A stretch of DNA of 64,000 bases from Malaya genurostris (Eukaryota; Arthropoda; Insecta; Diptera; Culicidae), in NCBI RefSeq assembly GCF_030247185.1, contig NC_080571.1:28374198-28438197 (forward strand), given 5' to 3'. Below are positions 56,241 through 64,000 of the stretch, in pieces (positions within the stretch are counted from its first letter, which is position 1; each line of letters starts with the position of its first letter). The notes under the pieces were generated by a model. It was not told the origin of the DNA. It worked only from the letters and a program-made list of their open reading frames with translations, and made no database searches. The translations under genes were made by a program, and so were the position numbers.

Positions 56241-56277
56241 CTTCAAATTAAGATTCGGACCACCGCCCATTGCTTAC

Positions 56278-58513
56278 CAATATAAATCACGTCGTCCTCT
56301 TCGGTATCATCCTCCTGTGCCACCCAGGTTCGGTCACACTTGCCAACCGAGTAATCGACGCGTTTCAGCTGTGCCAGGTAAAGCTGTTTCCGACCGACCC
56401 GATCGGCATCGTTGCCATTTTCATCGTTGGATTTCTTCAACAGCTCGTCCAAACGTTTCTTCCGTTCGTCACCCAGGGATGTCCTGCATAACGGAGCCAG
56501 CCGCATGTCCCCTTTGACGCAGAAAGGCATAAATGTACGCTTCGGAGCATCACCACCGTCTCCAAGCTGCTGCTGATCCATGGAATTCTCATCCTCCGAT
56601 TGTTTGCCTTCTTTGGAGTTGTTATTGTTCTTTTTGACAAAGAAACTCTGAAAAGCTTGGGCCACCTTCTGCTTTCTCTTCTCTTCGGCCTCCTTTTCTT
56701 CTTCCTTCTTCCGACGCTCTTCCTCCTTCTGTTCCTCTTTCTTGCGTTTCTCTTCGTTCTTTGCTTCCAACTCGGCCAGACGCTTCTTCTCTTTCTCATC
56801 CTTTTCCTTGCGCTTTTGTTCTTCTTTTTCTTCCTTCTCCTTGCGCTTCTGTTCTTCCTTTTCCTCTCGTTCCTTACGCTTCTGTTCCTCCTTCTCCTCT
56901 CGCTCTTTTTTCTTCAACTTTTCCTGCTCCTCCCGTTCCCGCTGTTTGGCATCCTTCTCCTCCTGTTTCTTCCGCTTGCGTTCGTCTAGCTCCTGTTGCT
57001 TCAGAGCTTGTCTCCGTTCGGCTTCCCTACGGCGTGCCAACTGTTTCGGAGTCAACTTCTTCTGCAGATCCAACTTCTCCTCGGCCGTCAGCTGCGAGCG
57101 TTCCTTCGAATTCGGCGTACACAACATGTAGGCATTCTCTTCGTCATCGGCCGTGTTGCCACCATCGGACGAATCGTCCAAACAAATGCTGGCAATGGTG
57201 CTGTTGTTCGGGTTCGACTGTTGGTCCGAATCGGCTGACGCTTGCTGTTTTTCCGGAGTTTTCTCCGGTTCCTGCTCCGGTTCGGGTTCACTCAATTTGC
57301 AGGGTTTCGACTCGAGTGGTACGATGTCGTCGCTGAGTTTAACCTCCGGACCCGACTGAGCTTTCGCGAAGAATTTAGCCAGTGCACCCTTGGCCGGTTT
57401 TTTGTCTTCTCCTGTTTCTTTCATCGGTTCCTTTTCCTTGTTCGGTGCTTCAGTCTTCTTAGCGGAAGAAGCTTTCTTTGCAGAATTCGATGATTTCACG
57501 ATTTTCTCCGGCTTCTGCACTGTTACTTCGTTTGTGGCTTTTGGCGTGCTGGATTCTTCCGCTTTTTTAGACTTTTTCTGCGACGAAGGAGTTTTCAACT
57601 TTTGGGCTTTTTCCTCCTCCGTCTTTTGAGATGTCACCCGTGATAATCTGGAACGACGAGGGGTTACTGCGTCTGATTCGCCCGAAAGATGCTCAACCGT
57701 TTTAGATTCATTTTTCTGATCATCGTCATCATCAATTACGACTACCGCTGGAACTGCTTTATCGTTTGGCTTTTCTACTTTAAAAGGTTCTTCCGGAACT
57801 TCTGATTCTTTTTGTTTCTTTTCAGCATTAGAACCGGCATCAGATTCTTTCGATTCTGCTTTCTTGTCGTTTTTCTTCTGAACAAGCTTGGCTGTATCTT
57901 TTTTAGTTGACTTTGACTCTTGCACTTTTCCCTCGACATTTTCCTGCACTTTCTCACCATCGGACAAAGCAGAATCGTCAATCACAACCGGATCTTCTGG
58001 CTCGACTAACTTTTCCCCGGGTTCCTTTTTAGCCTTGGCCTCCTTCTTGTTTTTCTTCTTTTCTTTAGCAATCTTTTTCTTAGCCGAACCTTCTTCCGGA
58101 GCATCTTCCTTTTTACCCTTTTTCTTGCTCATCGGTAGCTTAATCATTATCTTCTTATTTTTCTTCCCCGATTCGCCCCTTTCACCGCCATCACCCCCCT
58201 CGCTATCGGCAACCTCATCGCGTATGGGAGTCTTTGGAGTATTCACCACTTTCACCACGACCAACTTCTGATCTTCTTTACGAACGTCCACCAAATCGGC
58301 ACTGTTACTTTCTTCGTCGTCCTCCAGAACCACCACCGGCACAATCGCAACCGCATCTTTTACATTCTCCTTCACCTCAGAAATGCGACCAATTTTAGCT
58401 GCTCGCGGAGCACCACCACCACCTCCATCGACGATCGGTTCGACTGACGGCTTACGCTTGCGTGATTCCGCAGTCTTGAGCGCCACTGGCGATGCCGGTG
58501 AACCAGGCAGTAC
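56278..58513 (-). CDS. Caf1-180: CAF-1 large subunit, exon 2 (disordered region, PCNA motifs, KER domain)
   Basis: This 2236-nt exon lies between the acceptor CCCTTATTACAG (AG at 58515-58514) and the donor GTAAGC at 56277. It opens VLPGSPASPVALK with no credible start, so an upstream exon is required. The first ~450 residues are disordered and Lys/Glu/Ser-rich. Four SIM-like stretches occur: VVVLEDDEE (~52), PVVIDDS (~167), VVVIDDDDD (~250), plus IIVLDD in exon 5. KGALAKFFAKAQ (~368) and AFQSFFVKK (~610) resemble the non-canonical PCNA-binding FF motifs of CAF-1. Residues ~457-607 form a very charged, single-helix-like KER domain (repeats of EEKEEQKRKE), which binds DNA in this family. The end, TEEDDVIYIG, leads into exon 3. 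Confidence 0.93.
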
Positions 58514-58515
58514 CT

Positions 58516-59214
58516 GTAATAAGGGAAAATAGTAAAAAAAATGAGTTAGTTAGACGGTTTTTATTCGATAAAAGTGCAAATATTACAAGCAAGAAATGAT
58601 CATTTGAGTTGATTTTGTATTAACACTCAAAGATGAAAACTTCTGGGTAACTTCTTCACTTAGTGGAAACGCTCTGCCATTGAGCTGCCTAAAAGATATT
58701 GGTAAACTAACATATTTGGTAACGTTCCCCAAAACCAAATGTATCAGCAATAATACATTTGAACTGGATCATTGGTGTTTGAACTGGATCATCGTGTTCC
58801 GGAATAATAGTGTGGAGAGAAAAAAAACATTGATTTGTCGGTTACGTCACTTATACGATCATATCTCCGGAACTTGAAACTGTCGGTCATGTGATTTTCG
58901 AACTTGATTCACAACTCAATATTAGTTTCGAACGAACCAAAAACTATTGAAATCGATTCATCTGTATCCGATCAAATTGAGCGGTAATGAGATTGGTCGT
59001 TTACGTCACTCATACCATTATATCTCGCCGACACCAGAAGTGACAGCCATTTGAGCTGCGAATTCTATCAATTATTTAATATGCAAATTCAAGGGTAAAT
59101 ACACTATAAATGAGATTAGGTTTTAAAAACTTACAACTCACTCGATTTTGTATCAATTATTTACAAGGGTAATTTTTTAAAAGGTATAGGACTTGATTTT
59201 CAAAAATCAAACAC
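58516..59214. other. Intron upstream of CAF-1 exon 2, repeat remnants
   Basis: Contains two related blocks (58840-58890 and 59000-59050) with TTACGTCACTTATAC.AT.ATATCTCCG.A-like text, also seen at 15330. No exon with a plausible start and donor for CAF-1 was found here. Confidence 0.45.
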
Positions 59215-59825
59215 AAAAAATAAAGAAAATTTATTAAATCTTTATTAGAATCGATAGAACGATCAATATAATTAAATGTTTGAGGTTGATTTCATGCAAA
59301 TGTGGGCAGCGGGTCCGCTTTAGATGGCCCATGCGCAATGTCCAATTTTGGCAAACTCTCAAATCTTTGGAGACATCAGTCTTAACCTGGCCCCACAAGA
59401 AATAGTCCGAAGGCGTTAAATCACACAATCTAGCCAGACAATTGACGGGCCCAAAACGTGTGATAAACTGTTCACCGAAGGTGGCTCTCAATTTGGTCAT
59501 TGTTTCGCGTGCCGTGTGAGATGTGGCACCGTCTTGTTTAAACCACATGTCTGTCATGGGTCAATTCTTCCATTTTGGGCAAAAAAATCGTTAATCATAA
59601 CACGTTAGGGCTCGTTATTGGTAGCTCTTGCAATGTTTCTGGCTGGTCTTCACTTCAGATTCGGCTATTTTGCTTGTAGACGTAACCATTTATCCAGAAA
59701 TGAGCTTCGTTGCTGAATACAATTTTTTGATCAAAAAAGTCCAACATTGCCAGTGCTCATTCACCAAATGTTGGAGGTTGTAAGTCGATTCATGATTAAA
59801 TTATAGACAAAACTGAACAAATTTG
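59215..59825 (-). pseudogene. DD41D-type transposase relic (copy 3)
   Basis: The minus strand reads AHFWINGYVYKQNSRI and then, after a frame break, DMWFKQDGATSHTARETM and CDLTPSDYFLWGQVK. The Asp of QDGA and that of TPSDYF are 41 residues apart, the DD41D spacing described for rosa-like ITm elements. A region equivalent to the HP..VTVWC block is deleted. It ends with a basic tail near 59300. Confidence 0.8.
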
Positions 59826-59889
59826 ACAATAACATAAGACACGATTCACGCGCGATCTTATAAAAACAGTGTTGCCAAGAAGATATCAG

Positions 59890-60560
59890 CAAAAACATCA
59901 CCCTTTATGTAGATCTTTTGTCTTTTTGTCTACTTTACTATGGGGTGCCATTCCAAATTTACCCTCTGAGAGAGTGATAAGTTTTTGATCGTGAATATCT
60001 CTTGTTGTATCTAACGTATCAACATAATTTTTGTTACATGCCAACGGAAATATGATCATCAATTTATGATAACATTTCCAGTTGTATGACATGCCGTTCT
60101 CGTACCTACCCAGAGGTAAAAAAGGGTAACACTTGACATATCTCGTTAATTCTAGTCTGCGCAGTTCACTGAGCGGAAAGTAAAGCAAATGCACCATTCC
60201 GGTTGGATCAGGTTCGGCGGTCAGTTCCAGTTCCAGTATCAAGATCTCAGTTCACTGTTGAATCAATTGCGGGACGTTCACAGAGCCAGTTTCCCTTCGG
60301 AGAAAATCGATTGCGTCATCCTGCTGCTGTTCGTTTGCATTGGTGCAAAATACAACGAAAAGTGGACAATGATGGCGAAAATCATGCAAAATCAGCACCT
60401 TCTAGTGGCTCCAAATGTTATGTAAAGAATTTTTGCTGTGCGAAGTTCGAGTGCGAATAAAGCCAGCATTTGACTGCTTCGTGTTCGAGAAAAATGCTCC
60501 GAACTGTGTTTAATGTCGTAGAGAATTCCACAATCTGCCCTTTTTAACGCTAGCAATTAA
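59890..60560. repeat. Composite repeat, copy 2
   Basis: The left part (59920-60030) matches the CTTTACTATGGGG-type repeat at 63390-63500 and 40850-41040. The right part (60180-60530) matches 39600-40060 and 60650-60920. The order suggests that one mobile unit contains both parts. Confidence 0.6.
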
Positions 60561-60649
60561 TCCCGTACAGAATTTTGATAGTTTCTTCCAGTGAAATATG
60601 CAAATCCGATATGAAATAATCGACATCAAAATTCTGTCTGTTTTTATTT

Positions 60650-60925
60650 TGTAGCCGTTGAGACCGACAATTTGTACAAGAGATACAAACGAAGTTACAA
60701 TAGTTACAAATATCTATAGTATTGAATCAATTCGCACAGGACGCAGTTCTGCTGCGGGACATTTGCAGAGCCAGTTTTGCTTCAAACAAGAGCGATTCCG
60801 TTATCCAGCTGCTGGCAGTATTCATTGGAGCAAAATACAACAAAAAGTGGATAACGTTGAGCAACGTTTTTGGCTTCACAATGTTATCCAAAGAACTATT
60901 AGAATTACTTATCTGTTGAAATATG
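60650..60925. repeat. Composite repeat, copy 3 (partial)
   Basis: Shares GCGCAGGACGCAG...CAGAGCCAGTTTTGCTTC and GGAGCAAAATACAACAAAAAGTGGA with copies 1 and 2. Truncated at both sides. Confidence 0.6.
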
Positions 60926-61560
60926 CAAATCGGATGTGAATATAATCAATTTATCAATTTTAGATCAATTTTAGTTCACAATCTGATAGATCCTGAATGA
61001 AAAATTTTCGAATTATTTTCTCTGCTCTCTGACAGTTGGGGGGATTTCATTGCAGATGCCTTAGAACAAGATAACATTAAATTCATTGATTTCATGAACA
61101 AGTACATCCAGTTGTGTATGATATCTGTTTCTTCACAAGCTACTACGCTTGAACACATGTATCATAGGCCTATTGTATCTTTAAACAATCCAGTGAATGA
61201 ATGTTTTCTTCGCTGCAAGATTATAATCGGTTATGAACACTATATTTACGCCAACCACATCGGACAACAGGTCAACCTGGGAACAGATGACGGATCCGTC
61301 ATCGGCATCATCGGAATTCGAATTCAATTCGTCACTCTCTAACACCTACGCCATCGTATTCACGTCATCCAGTTATGTCACTGACATTACCCATTCGCCT
61401 TTGTTTAATCTATCCAGTTTATTTTGCGTTTCTCATTCTCATTTCTCATTTTCTCTCTTTGCCGGACTCGTTTTATTTGTATTTTTCATGTCCTTTTCGT
61501 TTTACGCTTTTGTATCTTGTAACTTATGCTAGCCCTTATTTTTTACTGTTTTGCCTATCT
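60926..61560. other. No gene recognised
   Basis: Open frames at 61094-61342 and 61233-61532 lack motifs; the latter is a low-complexity Phe/Ser/Leu stretch from TTT/CTT-rich DNA. Confidence 0.45.
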
Positions 61561-61569
61561 CTATTAGAA

Positions 61570-61745
61570 AGGTAATAGAATTGCTGGAGAAACCGTGTTT
61601 TGATCGGAGCTCCGGAGACGTCTAGCGTTATAAACCATTCGTTTCAACTCGACGAGATCGGAAAATGTCTGTTTGTGTACTTTTTCAAAGATGTTTCTTT
61701 CCGCACAATTTTCTCGAAGACAGCTGAATTGATTTTAACAAACTG
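61570..61745. repeat. Interspersed repeat (GAGATGGCTGAACCGATT type), left part
   Basis: Text with GCTCCGGAGACGTC, CAACTCGACGAGATCGGAAA and CTCGAAGACAGCTGAATTGA. The sequence after the DD37E element (63024-63075, with TTTTGAATCAAGTTCGAA) corresponds to the continuation seen in the 52.7 kb copy, so the transposon landed in this repeat. Confidence 0.6.
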
Positions 61746-61748
61746 AAT

Positions 61749-63022
61749 GAGTGTATCGAAAATAAGCTACCCACAAATTTTTCTTTCAAATTATGATACA
61801 AAACGATATTTTATTCAAACTAAAAATTGATCCTTTATTGTACGAGGTTAAACTTGAGCATAATGAAAACCGAATGAAATTTATGTTATTCCTTCACAAA
61901 TTTTCGAACACTCTTCATCAAGTTCCGGACAAGTGTTGCATCGAATTTTTTGGACGCTTGAGACCAATTTTTTTTTTTAACTTCTGCATGTTCCCAGCTG
62001 CCTTACCAGTCCTCTTGAAGATCCTCTTCACGATTGCCCTGTAACGTTCGATGGGTCGAAGCCGAAGGCAATTTGGTGGATTGATATTTTTCTCAACGAA
62101 ATTTATAGCATTTTCCGCAAGCCAATTGAGAGTGGTTTTGGCATAGTGAGCCGACGCTAAATCCGGCCAAAACAGTGAAAGTGTACTAAGCTTCTTATAT
62201 AAAGACAGCAATCTCTTCTGGAGATAGTCAGATCGATAGATTTTTGTATTTATTGTTCCGGTAGTGTAAAAAATGGTTGACTGCAAACCACAGGAACATA
62301 TTGCTTGCCATACCAGTACCTTTGGATCGAATTTCTCCACTTGAATTGACCTGTCCGCATCACTCACATCCTCCCCAACGACGACGGTAGAGTATTGTAG
62401 ACCTGGAAGGGTTTTTGAGTCCTCCTTTACATAAGTCTCATCGTTCAACAAAACGCATGCATCCGGACACTGCAAAAGACGCGAATACAATTCCCGGGCC
62501 CTTGTTACAGTTCACTTCTTCTGTTCTACACTTTTTTTTTCGAGATTTTCTGCTTCTTGTAGGTCTTCAGGTGATTTCGCCTCTTGACACGCTGGATCAT
62601 TCCAACACTCGTTCCTGCTTTTTTTGGCCAAATCACATCATGATTAGAGATACCACTTTCTGGTCCAGTTTCGGGTTGGAAGAACCGGATTTTCTGCCTC
62701 TTCCTGGTAGCTCATCCAAAGAATAGTGTTCCCCAAACTTATTAATGATGGTTTTAACACTGACATGATGAATTCCAAACCGCTTCGCCAATTTTCGATT
62801 AGTAATACCCTTCTCACTGCGCCATGTGTCCGAAACTTCAATTTTCACTGCCTTCTTAATACGCGACATTTTGAAAACGCAGAATTTCAACCGCACAAAC
62901 AAGTAAACAAACGAAAGCTGACAGCCAAACGCACAGCATGCTGTAATCTGAGCAATAAAAACCATCACAGATACATGCGTACAACACAAATGTATGTGGA
63001 TAGCTTATTTTCGATACACTCC
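61749..63022 (-). mobile_element. DD37E transposon, third copy
   Basis: Inverted ends GAGTGTATCGAAAATAAGCT at 61749 and its complement ending near 63020. The body of about 1.27 kb carries the disabled transposase on the minus strand. The end sequence differs from the DD37E element at 19.0-23.0 kb, so it is a separate family within the group. The TA duplication is not clearly preserved. Confidence 0.8.
61918..62869 (-). pseudogene. DD37E transposase, frameshifted
   Basis: The start ATG at 62869 gives MSRIKKAVKIEVSDTWRSE and a helix-turn-helix region (GITNRKLAKRFGIHHVSVKT). The frame breaks near 62640, and a TGA lies at 62514-62512. The catalytic half is then open: LLNDETYVKEDS (first Asp), LFWPDLASAHY (second) and LRPIERYRAI (Glu), with 37 residues between the last two. 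Unlike the 19 kb copy, all three catalytic residues are present. Only one frameshift and one stop were found. Confidence 0.88.
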
Positions 63023-63189
63023 TTAGCTTTCGTTTGATAGCCACTATTAGGTTTTGAATCAAGTTCGAATAGCAAAATGATGCACAAAAACTCTCCCAGC
63101 TACTCTGCTGAGCATCACGTAAGCCATTCTCTCTTTCGGCATTCTTGCTACATGTTCAGTCCACTGTAGTCTGCCGTGTTTTATAAACC

Positions 63190-63370
63190 TTCTAATGTCC
63201 ACATGTATGTACCATTTACAGATTTCCGTCTTGGTCGGTAATCATAACCGGTACGGATTCTTCTCATGCTGATGACAGTTTTCTGGAACCTCCGAGCGTC
63301 GTTCCTAGCAAAAGAGTTTTCTGCCTCTGTAAGCACTCTCTCCTTGTGATCACGTTTCTTACGTCGATGA
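63190..63370 (-). pseudogene. Small non-LTR retrotransposon fragment
   Basis: The minus strand encodes TEAENSFARNDARRFQKTV and a following RxRxGYDYRPRRK stretch, resembling the NDxRKFY...R segment that precedes the RT domain in several insect non-LTR elements. Nothing else of the element is nearby. Low certainty. Confidence 0.4.
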
Positions 63371-63379
63371 ATTTTGTCG

Positions 63380-63520
63380 TGAATACGACTTACTTTACTA
63401 TGGGGCGCCTTTTCAAAATTAGCCATATGGAAGAATGGGCAGAACTTAATCGCGAATATCTCGACTTGTATTAATGGTAGCAACATAATTCTTTCACCAT
63501 TTCATCAAAAATATGATCAG
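63380..63520. repeat. Dispersed repeat (CTTTACTATGGGGCGCC type)
   Basis: Matches 59920-60030 directly and 40850-41040 inverted. Non-coding. Confidence 0.6.
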
Positions 63521-63676
63521 GAATTCAGGATAATATTTTGAACAGTGTGCGATAACCACAAACAACTCAAAAATTAAGTTTTCTTAAAATTCGGCCAGTA
63601 GATAACAAAATTGATTCCGTGTACTGGAAATTTTGTTATCTACCATAACCAGCGGAACCTGGTTCAAGTTCAACTA

Positions 63677-63690
63677 GAATGTGGCTTTTA

Positions 63691-63723
<33 letters not shown>

Positions 63724-63742
63724 GCTGATGGTAGAAAATTTT

Positions 63743-63775
<33 letters not shown>

Positions 63776-63776
63776 A

Positions 63777-63815
<39 letters not shown>

Positions 63816-63816
63816 C

Positions 63817-63879
<63 letters not shown>

Positions 63880-64000
63880 AAGTACGTGAAACTGCCTAGG
63901 GCTCAAGCCCGTTGAACTCGATTATCCGAAGCGGAGATATTCACCTGTGGTTGGGCCGTCCCCCCCCCGGGGTTGCTGAGCCACAGGGCACTTATGCTCC
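63677..64000 (+). rRNA. 28S rRNA, 5'-proximal segment (partial, truncated)
   Basis: Highly conserved large-subunit rRNA text is seen in order: GGTGATAGGCCCGTAGAAC, GGTAAACTCCTTCTAAAGC, ACGAGACCGATAGCGAACAA, GTACCGTGAGGGAAAGTTGA and AGTACGTGAAACTGCCTAGG. These span the core before the D2 expansion and enter D2. The first part of the 28S gene and the ITS2 junction are absent: sequence left of 63677 is repeat-like, so the copy begins internally. It runs off the right edge. It may be a dispersed rDNA fragment, a truncated unit at the margin of an rDNA cluster, or a misjoin. Confidence 0.92.

Larger units (their letters stand above)
37855..56277 (-). other. Caf1-180: 18.4 kb intron of the CAF-1 p150 gene
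   Basis: Donor ATTG|GTAAGC (GT at 56277-56276) and acceptor TTCATTCAG (AG at 37856-37855) flank an 18,423 bp intron. Reading phase agrees across it. It contains a DD41D relic, a satellite patch, the double Helitron with BEL/Pao insertion, a promoter-like duplicated repeat and a mariner. All other introns of the gene in this window are under 70 bp (37627-37687, 36650-36706), so transposon accretion appears to have built this one. Confidence 0.88.

Noticed and set aside
56600..57336. Long plus-strand frames opposite CAF-1 exon 2 (Phe/Leu/Ser-rich)
   Set aside because: They are antisense shadows of the Lys/Glu-rich KER repeat codons, with no independent signals.
60250..60480. Histone H2A-like pseudogene in the composite repeat (a QFPFG-like string in one frame)
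   Set aside because: Only a few residues resemble H2A, the frame is not shared by the other copies, and the sequence after it has no histone-fold similarity.
58516..63676. First coding exon of CAF-1 p150
   Set aside because: No minus-strand ATG exon with a donor and a sequence leading into VLPGSPASP could be supported; it may lie beyond the window.

Overview
The window looks like euchromatin from a culicine (Aedes-like) mosquito. It is AT-rich, packed with nested transposable elements, and carries spliced genes with GT-AG introns. Its DD37E transposons belong to a family first described in mosquitoes, and it also holds DD41D and irritans-mariner relics, a tRNA-derived SINE, BEL/Pao, Helitrons and many TIR elements. 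Species assignment is inference; no bacterial-style gene is present.

Only two host protein genes are supported, both on the minus strand. At the left edge (1-546) is the 5' coding exon of a secreted protein with a signal peptide and several furin/dibasic sites (prohormone-like, running off the window). From 58513 down to 36139 lie four coding exons of the large subunit of chromatin assembly factor 1 (CAF-1 p150; Drosophila Caf1-180, vertebrate CHAF1A). Only the extreme N-terminal exon(s) are missing. Exons 2 and 3 of this gene (numbered as if one upstream coding exon exists) are separated by an 18.4 kb intron. A candidate distal first exon for the secreted-protein gene ends in a GTAAGT donor at 35564; it would imply a 35 kb intron filled with most of the mobile DNA of the left half.

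Layout: 1-5.5 kb secreted-protein exon, a small TIR element, a SINE with target duplication and a TA-flanked TIR element; 6-12 kb dispersed repeats, a non-LTR fragment and a DD41D relic; 12-18.9 kb a hAT-like MITE, GC-richer unique sequence and two larger TIR elements; 19.0-23.0 kb a DD37E transposon containing another TIR element that contains an I/LOA-like retrotransposon; 26.3-29.2 kb a degenerate ~13 bp satellite interrupted by a 1.4 kb TIR transposon; 32.9-35.0 kb a second DD37E copy broken by a hAT-like MITE and by a 1.2 kb fold-back element with RSS-like (Transib-type) ends; 36.1-37.9 kb CAF-1 exons 3-5; 41.3-52.4 kb a Helitron containing a second Helitron containing an intact BEL/Pao element with identical LTRs; 53.9-55.2 kb an almost complete mariner; 56.3-58.5 kb the large CAF-1 exon; 59.2-63.5 kb a DD41D relic, composite repeats and a third DD37E copy; 63.68-64.0 kb the start of a 28S rRNA segment lacking its true 5' end.

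The transposable elements explain most of the sequence between exons, and precise target-site duplications allow the order of insertions to be read. The most unusual object is the fold-back element at 33632-34828: CACAGTG heptamer ends, A-rich nonamer-like motifs 12-13 bp inside, a perfect 5 bp target duplication, and long internal inverted arms.
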